Shown one piece after another: positions 45,881-53,887 of a stretch of 64,000 nucleotides of DNA. The stretch is from Kushneria marisflavi (GTDB lineage: Bacteria; Pseudomonadota; Gammaproteobacteria; Pseudomonadales; Halomonadaceae). The notes beneath the pieces were generated by a model. It was not told where the DNA came from. It did no database searches and saw only the letters and a program-made list of their open reading frames with translations. Numbering within the stretch: position 1 is the first letter of the stretch; every line of letters starts with the position of its first letter. The stretch is from the NCBI RefSeq assembly GCF_002157205.1, contig NZ_CP021358.1, forward strand, positions 2,542,001 through 2,606,000, read 5' to 3'. The translations under genes and the position numbers were made by a program.

Positions 45881-45922
45881 GAGAGTCACGCTGACACGAT
45901 TCAGCCAGCTTCAGGAGTTTTC

Positions 45923-47338
45923 ATGGATCATCATGCAGGGCACGCACAGAAGGGGCTTCGCGGGAGAGCCCTGGTCGTTGTGGTGTCGATCATTGCGGCG
46001 CTGGGTGGGCTGCTGTTTGGTTATGATACCGGCATCATCGGTGTGGCCCTTCTGGGGCTGGCGCGCGATTTCGCACTCAATGACACGCTCAAGCAGATTG
46101 TGACCGGGGCCATTATTCTCGGGGCGCTGGTCGGGTGCCTGGGCACCGGCCCCATTTCCGATCGAATCGGGCGGCGCTGGTCGATTGCTCTGGTCGGTCT
46201 GGTTTTTACCATTGGCTCGATTCTGTCAGCCGCAGCACCCAGCGTGGGCGTACTGATTCTGGCCCGCTTTATTCTGGGGCTATCGGCGGGTAGTGCCACA
46301 CAGATCATTCCGGTCTATATCGCCGAGGTCACGCCACCGGCGCATCGCGGCAAGCTGGTGGTGATGTTCCAGTTCATGGTGGTCTTTGGCATCCTGGTCG
46401 CCTATCTCACCGGCTATGCGCTGGGGCATCAGTGGCGCTGGATGTTTGCGCTCGGCATTATCCCTTCGGTCATTTTAATGATCGGCATGCTGTTGTTGCC
46501 CGAAAGCCCGCGCTGGTTGCTGGGTAAACATCGTGAAGCTCAGGCGCTGGGCATTCTGGAGCGCGTAAGAGGCAATCGAGAGGGCGCGCAGCAGGAACTC
46601 GACGAGATCAAGGAGATTGCCGCGCAGCCGGAAGGGCAGTGGAAGGATCTGTTCAGCTCATGGGTGCGGCCGGCCCTGATTGCGGGCTTTGGCATTGCGA
46701 TGTTCTCCCAGATTACCGGCAACAATGCGCTGATCTACTATGCGCCCACCATTCTGAGTGATGCCGGTTTCGGCGACAGCGCCTCGGTGCTGGCCGCCGT
46801 GGGCGGTGCCGTTTTGATCAATCTGGCCACTGTGCTGGGCATCTTTCTGGTCGACCGGATCGGGCGCAAGCGCTTTTTGCTCTGGATGGTGCCGGGCTCG
46901 GCTGTGGCGCTGATCATCATGGGCGCGCTATTTATCGGCGGCTCCCCTGACAACCCTGCCGCGCAGTGGACGCTGGTGGCGTGTCTGGCCATCTACATGG
47001 CACTCAACTCAAGCTTTGGCGTCTGCCTGTGGCTGATCAATGCCGAAGTCTATCCGCTGTTCGTACGCGGCAAAGGGGCCAGTGTTGGGGCCTTCAGTCA
47101 CTGGATCTTCAATCTGCTGATGACCCTGACCACGCTGTCGCTGATCGGGGCGCTGGGCACCTCGGGGACCTTCTGGCTCTATGCGCTGATTACCATCGTC
47201 GCCCTGGTGTTTATCGTGCGCTATGTGCCTGAAACCAAGGGACGCTCGCTCGAGGAAATCGAAGCAGATCTACGTAACGGCACCTTCTTCCCGGCCAAAC
47301 GCAAAAAGGCCGCGAAGGGCAGTGCGTCTCGCATATAG
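45923..47338 (+). CDS. Sugar-porter family MFS transporter
   Basis: A 471-aa twelve-segment major facilitator of the sugar porter group: AALGGLLFGYDTGIIGVALL, SDRIGRRWSIALVGLVF, PVYIAEVTPPAHRGKLVVMF, LLPESPRWLLGKHREA, FGICLW-like SSFGVCLWLINAEVYPLFVR and VPETKGRSLEEIEADL. It probably imports a sugar or polyol by H+ or Na+ symport. AGGAG just before ATG 45923 decides the start; the frame stays open upstream through the terminator hairpin. It adds a second uptake route beside the polyol ABC importer. Confidence 0.9.
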   Translation: MDHHAGHAQKGLRGRALVVVVSIIAALGGLLFGYDTGIIGVALLGLARDFALNDTLKQIVTGAIILGALVGCLGTGPISDRIGRRWSIALVGLVFTIGSILSAAAPSVGVLILARFILGLSAGSATQIIPVYIAEVTPPAHRGKLVVMFQFMVVFGILVAYLTGYALGHQWRWMFALGIIPSVILMIGMLLLPESPRWLLGKHREAQALGILERVRGNREGAQQELDEIKEIAAQPEGQWKDLFSSWVRPALIAGFGIAMFSQITGNNALIYYAPTILSDAGFGDSASVLAAVGGAVLINLATVLGIFLVDRIGRKRFLLWMVPGSAVALIIMGALFIGGSPDNPAAQWTLVACLAIYMALNSSFGVCLWLINAEVYPLFVRGKGASVGAFSHWIFNLLMTLTTLSLIGALGTSGTFWLYALITIVALVFIVRYVPETKGRSLEEIEADLRNGTFFPAKRKKAAKGSASRI

Positions 47339-47463
47339 GAAGCAAAAGGGCTTCATTTTTTATGGGGTAGCGTTTTTCGACATCGGCAGGGGACACTTCC
47401 ATGCGCGCCAGGCCTTGCGATTAAGGTATGCTCGCCGGGATTATCCGTGACCGATAGGGAATC

Positions 47464-48369
47464 ATGTTCGACTTCAAGGAAATCGAAGCCTTTGTCTGGA
47501 TCGTGCGGCTGGGATCCTTCCGCCTGGCCGCTCGTCACCTTCATCTGACCCAACCTTCGGTCTCGGATCGTATCGCTCGTTTGGAGTCACTGGTGGGCGA
47601 GCCCTTGCTCGACCGCACGCAGCGTCCTATCAAGCCAACGCCCAGAGGACGTCAGTTTCACCGGCATGCGCTCGTCCTGATGGAGGCGCGCCAGGAAGCC
47701 ATGGCGATGCTGGCGCTGGCCACGCCTTTTCAGGGAACATTACGTCTGGGCGTCGTTGAGTCGATCGCGCATAGCTGGCTGCCACGATTTCTTGCCGAAC
47801 TGGCGCGTCGCTTTCCAGAGATGACGCTGGAGCTTGAAGTCGATAGCTCACCAGGGCTTGCCAAAAAGCTGCATGATCGTGACCTGGATATGGCCTTTTT
47901 GATGGGACCGGTCAATACGCCGGAGGTGCTCAACCGGTTTTTGTGTCACTACAAGATGGGACTGATCGCCAGTCCGGACCTGGGCATTGATCCTGTCGAT
48001 TTTTCACTTCAGCAGGTGTCAGAGCTGGCCCTGATCACCTTTGCAAGAGACAGTCGTCCCTACCGCGAGCTGGGCAATCTGCTTCACCATCAGCATCTAA
48101 CACATCTCAAGCTCCACTGTTCGGGGTCGGTATGGACGATCGTTCGCATGACGCTCGATGGTATCGGTATCGGGGCCATTCCTCCGAGGCTGGTACATGA
48201 TGAGCTCGTTCAGTCGAGGCTGATCGAGCTGCCCATCGAGCTGCCCGAACTTGAGTTTACAGCGTCCTGGCCGCGACATCTGGATACGTCGCTGGCCGAT
48301 GGCGTTGCTGAACTGGCCATTGAAATTGCCCGTGAAGACCAGGCGCGCTATCCCCAGTACTCCCTTTAA
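47464..48369 (+). CDS. LysR-family transcriptional regulator
   Basis: The 301-aa product has the LysR winged helix at residues 1-60 (FKEIEAFVWIVRLGSFRLAA, RHLHLTQPSVSDRIARLE) and an effector-binding domain (GTLRLGVVESIAHSWLPRFL, MTLDGIGIGAIPPRLVHDEL). It lies directly upstream and on the same strand as the DctPQM/DUF2848/amidase operon, so it is its likely regulator. The 353-bp gap to that operon holds a palindrome and a promoter candidate. Confidence 0.92.
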   Translation: MFDFKEIEAFVWIVRLGSFRLAARHLHLTQPSVSDRIARLESLVGEPLLDRTQRPIKPTPRGRQFHRHALVLMEARQEAMAMLALATPFQGTLRLGVVESIAHSWLPRFLAELARRFPEMTLELEVDSSPGLAKKLHDRDLDMAFLMGPVNTPEVLNRFLCHYKMGLIASPDLGIDPVDFSLQQVSELALITFARDSRPYRELGNLLHHQHLTHLKLHCSGSVWTIVRMTLDGIGIGAIPPRLVHDELVQSRLIELPIELPELEFTASWPRHLDTSLADGVAELAIEIAREDQARYPQYSL

Positions 48370-48449
48370 TGCCTCGCTGGCACAACTTTCTGTCATCTCA
48401 TGCCACGCATAAAACGCTGTCATGTGCCCCATAATGCGAATATGAAAGG

Positions 48450-48477
48450 TTTTTCCGATCATTAAGGATCAGAAAAA
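48450..48477. promoter_or_regulatory. Inverted repeat, candidate LysR-type operator
   Basis: Arms TTTTTCnGATC (48450-48460) and GATCnGAAAAA (48467-48477) are complementary except for the single n, around a 6-nt centre. No T-run follows, so it is not a terminator. Relative to the promoter candidate at 48483-48511 it covers roughly -41 to -68, a usual position for a LysR-type activator site. Apart from this and the promoter I see nothing further in 48370-48722. Confidence 0.5.
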
Positions 48478-48482
48478 TCGAT

Positions 48483-48511
48483 TTGCCTTATCGCTCCTGC
48501 CTTTTTATTGT
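48483..48511 (+). promoter_or_regulatory. Candidate promoter of the DctPQM-amidase operon
   Basis: TTGCCT (48483-48488) and TATTGT (48506-48511) with 17-bp spacing, predicted start about 48518, leaving a leader of about 205 nt before the DctP ATG at 48723. Confidence 0.5.
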
Positions 48512-48722
48512 CGAGAAACAATGACAACACGAGGCATCCAATGCCCGTGATCTGTCAGATCGGCACGAGTCGGGCGAGGACAGGGCCTTCATGTCCCACC
48601 GCTCCAGTCAAACTGTCATCTTCGACACTCGCGCCTGCACCCGGGTAATATCCAAAAGCTCATCACTACGTCATGGCTTGAAACAACACCAACAACAAAT
48701 ATCAATAGCGAGGCCCATCACC

Positions 48723-49799
48723 ATGATCCAGTCCAGACAACCACGTACTCGTTCTCATCTATCTGCTGTACTGCTGGCCACCACGATAGGTGCCGGTGTC
48801 ACCACCACGGCCTCGGCAGATACCTCGCTCAACGTCGTTGGCAGCTGGGGAAGCCTGGAGCTTCATCAGAAGTTCGAACAGCCGTTCTGGAGTGAAACGC
48901 TGCCAAAGGCAAGCAACGGTGAGATAACCACTCAGGTCACCAGTTTCGATCAGATGGGGATCGCCAGTGGCGACGTCTTTCGCTATCTCGGCGACGGCCT
49001 GTTCGACGTAGGTATGACGGTAGGAGACTACACCGTCAGCGATGCCCCCGAGCTCGAGGGCCTCGATCTGCCCATGATGACGACCGAAAGTGAAGATGCC
49101 CGGGCAGTGGCAGAAGCCTTTCGTCCCATTGCCGAAAACGCGCTCAACCAACGCTTCAACAGCCACGTGCTTGCCATCGTGCCCTATCCCGCGCAGGTGC
49201 TGTTCTGCAACACGCCGATCTCGGGTCTGGCCGATCTCGAAGGCAAGAAAGTACGCGGTAGCGGTCGTTCTACCGGGGAATTTCTCGAGGCGCTTGGCGC
49301 CCAGAGTCTCAACATTGCTTTCAATGAAGTGCCCGGGTCACTTGAGCGCGGCGTGATTGACTGCGCCGTGACCGGATCGATGTCCGGTTACAGCGCCGGC
49401 TGGTATGACGTATCGAGTCACGTACTACCGCTACCCATCGGTGGCTGGGACTACGTCATTACTGCCATCAATCAGGACAAGTGGCAGAGCCTGGATGCCG
49501 ACGAACAGGAATTGATCCAGAAGCAGATCGACGAGCAGTTCACGATGCCGGTCTGGGCCAATGCGAAAAGCGAAACCCAGCGCGGCATCGCCTGCCTCAC
49601 GGGACAGGGCGAGTGCCCTGCCGGTGAGGCCGCTGGCATGACCCTGGTCGAGCCGACCGAGGCCGATACCGAACGTGCTCGTCAGGCCTTGAAGGATGTG
49701 GTACTGCCCGCATGGGCTAAACGTGTCGATGCGGATACGATCAGGCAGTGGAACGAGAGTGTCGGCCAGGTCGTCGATCTCAAGGCCGACGCGCCCTGA
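48723..49799 (+). CDS. TRAP transporter solute-binding protein (DctP family)
   Basis: A 358-aa periplasmic binding protein from ATG 48723 with a signal peptide (SAVLLATTIGAGVTTTASA) cleaved before DTSLNVVGSWGSLEL. DctP features: FRYLGDGLFDVGMTVGDYTV, PISGLADLEGKKVRGSGRST, and the conserved arginine region. GAGG lies before the ATG; the frame continues upstream to 48591 without support. The Cys pair near the C-terminus (IACLTGQGECPAGEA) may form a disulfide. Ligand unknown; the downstream amidase suggests an amide or ureido compound. Confidence 0.88.
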   Translation: MIQSRQPRTRSHLSAVLLATTIGAGVTTTASADTSLNVVGSWGSLELHQKFEQPFWSETLPKASNGEITTQVTSFDQMGIASGDVFRYLGDGLFDVGMTVGDYTVSDAPELEGLDLPMMTTESEDARAVAEAFRPIAENALNQRFNSHVLAIVPYPAQVLFCNTPISGLADLEGKKVRGSGRSTGEFLEALGAQSLNIAFNEVPGSLERGVIDCAVTGSMSGYSAGWYDVSSHVLPLPIGGWDYVITAINQDKWQSLDADEQELIQKQIDEQFTMPVWANAKSETQRGIACLTGQGECPAGEAAGMTLVEPTEADTERARQALKDVVLPAWAKRVDADTIRQWNESVGQVVDLKADAP

Positions 49800-49871
49800 C
49801 CCTCGCGCGTCGAGATGCCGCCCCTGGGGCGGCAACTCGACATCGCCACCTTCGACAGGCAGAAACGCTTC

Positions 49872-50462
49872 ATGTCTACCTTTATCAAGGGACTCGACGG
49901 GCTGGTGTGCTTCACGCGCGGCCTGTCCCGGTTTGCTGCACGCGTGATAGGTCTGGCGCTGCTGGCCGTCGTGATTTTCATCGGCGCCGAGATTGTGATG
50001 CGCAAGCTGGCGGGGCATTCGCTTTCCGGCGTTCATGAATACTCGGGCTACGTGCTGGCAATACTCTCAGCGTGGGGAATCTCGCATACGCTGCTTGAGA
50101 GAGCGCATATCCGTATCGATGTCGTCCACGGCCGACTGCCGGCGCTGTCGCAGCATACGCTGAACGTCGTATCACTGTTGGCGCTCAATCTTGTCGCCTG
50201 GGTGATTGCTCTCAACGCCTGGCCTGTACTCGCAAAGTCACTGGCCAACGGGTCCACCGCCAACACGCCGTTGGCCACACCGCTGTGGATTCCCCAGCTT
50301 CTGTGGGCAGCCGGCTATGGCTGGTTTGCTTTCACTACCAGTATCATGGGGCTTCGGGTGTTGGTGGCACTGTTTCAGCGCGACGTGCCGACGCTCGATG
50401 CGCTGACTGGAATGGATAACGGCGAACTCGCCGAAATGCCGCCCACCGAGGAGATACGCTGA
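49872..50462 (+). CDS. TRAP transporter small permease (DctQ family)
   Basis: A 196-aa protein with four predicted membrane segments from ATG 49872 (MSTFIKGLDGLVCFTRGLSR). DctQ-typical features are VIFIGAEIVMRKLAGHSLSG, VHEYSGYVLAILSAWGISHT and LLERAHIRIDVV. Its stop overlaps the DctM start by one base (TGATG). It bridges the binding protein and the large permease. Confidence 0.87.
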   Translation: MSTFIKGLDGLVCFTRGLSRFAARVIGLALLAVVIFIGAEIVMRKLAGHSLSGVHEYSGYVLAILSAWGISHTLLERAHIRIDVVHGRLPALSQHTLNVVSLLALNLVAWVIALNAWPVLAKSLANGSTANTPLATPLWIPQLLWAAGYGWFAFTTSIMGLRVLVALFQRDVPTLDALTGMDNGELAEMPPTEEIR

Positions 50463-51742
50463 TGCTTGGGTTTCTCTCAATAGGCATTCTGGTACTGCTT
50501 CTCGCTGGCATTCCTGTAGCAGTGACGCTTTTTCTGCTTGCCTTCGGCATTGACCAGTTTTTCTCGTTCTTCCCATTGACCCGTGCGCTGGGTCAAAACC
50601 TGTGGTCGGCGGCGGATTCATTTCTGCTGATTGCCATTCCGCTGTTCGTGCTGATGGGCGAAGTCATTGTGCGTGCGGGCATTGCCGAAAAGGCATATCG
50701 CGCCATGGATCACTGGCTCTCATGGCTTCCCGGTGGGCTGATCCACGCCAACATCACCACCGCAGCACTGTTTTCGGCCACCTCGGGCTCTTCCGTCGCT
50801 ACTGCCGCGACGATCTCCACGGTGGCACTGCCGCAGGGCGAAAAGCTCAATTATGATCCACGACTTTTCTGCGGCAGTATCGCGGCCGGTGGCACGCTGG
50901 GCATTCTGATTCCGCCGTCGATCAACCTGATCGTCTACGGGTTTCTCACCGAGACCTCGATTCCAAGGCTTTTCATGGCCGGCCTGATCCCGGGGCTTAC
51001 GCTCTCACTGCTGTTCATGGCGACGGCGCTGGTGCTCTGTTTGTGGAAGCCGGCGCTTGGCGGGCCGCGCAGTGTCGCCAGCTGGAGCGCACGCCTGCGG
51101 AGTCTGGCGTTTCTGACGCCACTCTTGATCCTGTTTACGGTGATTGTCGGTTCGATTTATCTCGGCTGGGCCACGCCCACCGAAGCCGCTGCGATTGGTG
51201 TCATCGTCTCGCTGGTGCTGGCGGCTGCCAATCGACGACTGGACCGAAAAATGCTGATGGCCGCCCTCGATGGCACGGTCAAGACCACCTCAATGCTGCT
51301 GTTTATTATCCTGGCGGCATCATTTCTCAACTTCGCACTCACTTCCTCGGGACTGGTTCAGCAGCTGAACCAATTGCTCAACGCCTGGGAGCTCTCGCCC
51401 TATGCGCTGCTGCTGGCAGTGATTGCGCTGTTCATCGTGCTCGGTTTTTTCATCGAGACACTGTCGCTGATGGTCATCACCATTCCCATCGTCACACCGC
51501 TGATTGTCGCCGCCGGCTTCGACAAGGTGTGGTTTGGCGTTGTCATGATCCTGTTCGTGGAGATGGCACTGATCACGCCCCCGGTGGGGCTCAACCTCTA
51601 TATCGTTCAGGCCTCGCGACGTGGCAAGCCGTTCTCGGACGTCATCGTCGGCACGCTGCCCTTTATCGCTGCCATGCTGTTGATGGCTGTTTTGCTGGTG
51701 ATCTTCCCGGAAATTGCGCTGTGGCTGCCCGACTCGCTGTGA
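50462..51742 (+). CDS. TRAP transporter large permease (DctM family)
   Basis: A 426-aa protein with about twelve membrane segments, the ion-coupled pore of the importer. Family motifs: FVLMGEVIVRAGIAEKAYRA, ATSGSSVATAATISTVALPQ, AAGGTLGILIPPSINLIVYG, WATPTEAAAIGVIVSLVL and ALITPPVGLNLYIVQA. Translationally coupled to DctQ. In halophiles such carriers normally use the Na+ gradient. Confidence 0.93.
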   Translation: MLGFLSIGILVLLLAGIPVAVTLFLLAFGIDQFFSFFPLTRALGQNLWSAADSFLLIAIPLFVLMGEVIVRAGIAEKAYRAMDHWLSWLPGGLIHANITTAALFSATSGSSVATAATISTVALPQGEKLNYDPRLFCGSIAAGGTLGILIPPSINLIVYGFLTETSIPRLFMAGLIPGLTLSLLFMATALVLCLWKPALGGPRSVASWSARLRSLAFLTPLLILFTVIVGSIYLGWATPTEAAAIGVIVSLVLAAANRRLDRKMLMAALDGTVKTTSMLLFIILAASFLNFALTSSGLVQQLNQLLNAWELSPYALLLAVIALFIVLGFFIETLSLMVITIPIVTPLIVAAGFDKVWFGVVMILFVEMALITPPVGLNLYIVQASRRGKPFSDVIVGTLPFIAAMLLMAVLLVIFPEIALWLPDSL

Positions 51743-51771
51743 GTTTCATCCTATGACTTCGGAAACCAATC

Positions 51772-52455
51772 ATGCTGACTTTTGATACCCCTCAGGGCCC
51801 TGTTACCGTTACTCCGCAACGACTGGCCATCGCGGGCTGGGCTGGCCGTGATCAGGCCGGTGTTCAGCATCACATCGAGGAACTGGCCGAGCTTGGCGTC
51901 AAGCCGCCCTCAAGCGTACCGCTGTTCTACCGCGCCAGCGCTCAGCTGCTGACACAGGCCGAGAATGTCGAGATGCTCGGTGGTGAAGGCTCGGGCGAAG
52001 CAGAGGTATGCCTTGTGAGCGATGCAGACGGGCGGCTCTGGGTATCGCTTGCATCTGACCATACTGACCGCAAGCTGGAAGCCGTGGGGGTGGCCGAATC
52101 CAAGCAGCTCTGCGCCAAGCCGATCGCCACACAGGCCTGGGCACTGGATGAAATTATCAAGCACTGGGATGCACTGGAGCTCGGCAGCGAGATCGAGGAG
52201 GGCGGTCATTCCGTCACCTATCAGCAGGGGACACTCAAGGAGCTGCTGGACGTGGACACGCTGCTGGCCAAACTGCCCGAGAACCTCAGGCAGGGGGCGT
52301 CGCTTGCCCCCAATACTCTGCTGCTGTGCGGTACCGTACCTGCCATCGGTGGCATTCGGCCCGGCGCATGCTTTTCGATGACGCTCCACGACCCGGTCCT
52401 GAACCGTCGTCTGAGTCACCGCTACCACGTCATCGAGCTTGAGGTCGCCCAGTGA
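51772..52455 (+). CDS. DUF2848 family protein
   Basis: A 227-aa soluble protein recognised as DUF2848 by VSLASDHTDRKLEAVGVAES, KQLCAKPIATQAWALDEI and the C-terminal GTVPAIGGIRPGACFSMTLH with RRLSHRYHVIELEV. The C-terminal pattern recalls the fumarylacetoacetate hydrolase fold, but that is my inference and activity is unknown. It shares a 4-base overlap with the amidase (GTGA), so the two proteins are made together and probably act in one pathway on the compound imported by DctPQM. Confidence 0.82.
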   Translation: MLTFDTPQGPVTVTPQRLAIAGWAGRDQAGVQHHIEELAELGVKPPSSVPLFYRASAQLLTQAENVEMLGGEGSGEAEVCLVSDADGRLWVSLASDHTDRKLEAVGVAESKQLCAKPIATQAWALDEIIKHWDALELGSEIEEGGHSVTYQQGTLKELLDVDTLLAKLPENLRQGASLAPNTLLLCGTVPAIGGIRPGACFSMTLHDPVLNRRLSHRYHVIELEVAQ

Positions 52456-53816
52456 GCGGCATTAAGGCCGCGCGGGCCTTCTGGGCTCACCCCGTGAGGC
52501 AGCGCCGGCTGGTAGATTGGCAGGCGGCGCTGGCGTCCGGGGCCTTCAACGCTTTGGATGCACTCGAGGCACTCATTGAGCGAGTCGAGGCACAGCCCGA
52601 GGTTGCCGCCACCACTTTTGTCGATTTCGATGCCGACAGGCTGCGCAACCAATGGTCACGGCTCGAACAGAACGCATCGCTTGCGGGGCTTCCAATCAGC
52701 ATCAAGGATCTCTTTGACGTGCATGGTGAAGTGACCGGCGCCGCCTCAAGAGTCCTTGCCGAGTCACACGCGGCGACACAGGATGCGCCGGCCATTGCTC
52801 GACTGCGCCGAGCCGGGAGCGTACTGACCGGGCGCACCACCATGAGCGAGTTCGCCTTCTCCGGACTCGGCCTCAATGATTACTGCGGTACGCCGCCCAA
52901 CCCCTTCGACGCCGAGCGCATCACCGGTGGTTCAACGTCGGGCGGGGCAGCGTCGGTAGCGTTCGGTCTGGCTGCGGCAACGCTTGGCAGCGATACCGGC
53001 GGTTCACTGCGAATTCCAGCCGCCTTCTGTGGCCTGACGGGCTTCAAGCCGAGTCAGCGGAGCGTTCCCGGGGAGGGCGCCTACCCGCTGTCTCCGAGCC
53101 TGGACTGTGTCGGTCCCATTGCGCCCAGCGTCGAGTGTTGCGCGCAGCTCTGGTCGGTGCTCGCGGCCAGTCCGATGCCCACGCTTGATCCGACGCCGCG
53201 ACCGCTGCGGCTGGTGGTGCCCGTAGGCGGTCTGCTTGAAGAGCTGGATGACGGCGTGCGCGATGGTTTCGAGGTGGCCCTCGCCCGGCTGGAGGCTGCG
53301 GGCTGCCACGTTGAGCGCCTGTCACTTGAGGCGGTTGATGAGGCGCTTTCAATCAATCGCCAGGGCGGTCTCGTCGTGCCGGAGGCCGCGGCGCTGCATC
53401 GTGAACAGCTCGAGCGTGCCGAGGCCGACTACGATCCATTAATCGCCGAGCGACTCAGGGGGGGGCGTGACATCAGCGCGGCCGACTATCTCCAGCGCCT
53501 CTGGCCGCGTACTGGCTGGCAGCAGCGTTTCGAACACGAGATGGCCGGTTTTGATGCGGTAGTGCTGCCTACCGTGGCAACGTTGCCACCGAAGCGCGCT
53601 GCCATTGAAAAAGACGCCGTGGCGTTCCAGCGAGCCAATCGGTTGGCACTGCGTAATACCAGCGTCTTCAACTATCTCGACGCGGCCTCGATTTCTCTGC
53701 CTTTTTTTATGCCGGACGAGACGCTGCCTATCGGCCTGATGGTGTCACGGCCTCAGGGACAGGACGAGCAGCTTCTTCAGCACGCCTGCGTCATCGAAAC
53801 CATGCTGGCACGTTGA
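52452..53816 (+). CDS. Amidase (amidase-signature family)
   Basis: A 454-aa amidase-signature enzyme hydrolysing a carboxamide to acid and ammonia. The Ser-cis-Ser-Lys machinery is visible: K85 in PISIKDLFDV, the GGSTSGG loop at 159-165 supplying the cis-serine, and nucleophile S185 in SDTGGSLRIPAAFCGL. The start is GTG 52452, overlapping the DUF2848 stop. The substrate cannot be named; the protein is not GatA because no gatB or gatC is adjacent and the context is a TRAP importer. A strong terminator follows. Confidence 0.9.
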   Translation: MSGIKAARAFWAHPVRQRRLVDWQAALASGAFNALDALEALIERVEAQPEVAATTFVDFDADRLRNQWSRLEQNASLAGLPISIKDLFDVHGEVTGAASRVLAESHAATQDAPAIARLRRAGSVLTGRTTMSEFAFSGLGLNDYCGTPPNPFDAERITGGSTSGGAASVAFGLAAATLGSDTGGSLRIPAAFCGLTGFKPSQRSVPGEGAYPLSPSLDCVGPIAPSVECCAQLWSVLAASPMPTLDPTPRPLRLVVPVGGLLEELDDGVRDGFEVALARLEAAGCHVERLSLEAVDEALSINRQGGLVVPEAAALHREQLERAEADYDPLIAERLRGGRDISAADYLQRLWPRTGWQQRFEHEMAGFDAVVLPTVATLPPKRAAIEKDAVAFQRANRLALRNTSVFNYLDAASISLPFFMPDETLPIGLMVSRPQGQDEQLLQHACVIETMLAR

Positions 53817-53841
53817 AAGGAGTTGTTGATCGTTGGACATG

Positions 53842-53868
53842 AAAAGGGCGCCGTCGGGCGCCCTTTTT
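53842..53868. terminator. Bidirectional terminator between amidase and malic enzyme
   Basis: AAAAGGGCGCC (53842-53852) and GGCGCCCTTTT (53857-53867), loop GTCG, flanked by A-run and T-run, so it serves the amidase operon (plus) and the convergent malic enzyme gene (minus, stop at 53888). Confidence 0.93.
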
Positions 53869-53887
53869 GTGGTCAATATGGTTCGGC

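Noticed and set aside
45797..45922. N-terminal extension of the sugar porter to 45797
   Set aside because: It would translate through the terminator hairpin; AGGAG before 45923 and the family start position argue for the later ATG.
48390..48423. Two CTGTCAT copies resembling a Pho box after the LysR gene
   Set aside because: They are 27 bp apart; PhoB boxes need 11-bp spacing, and no phosphate gene follows.
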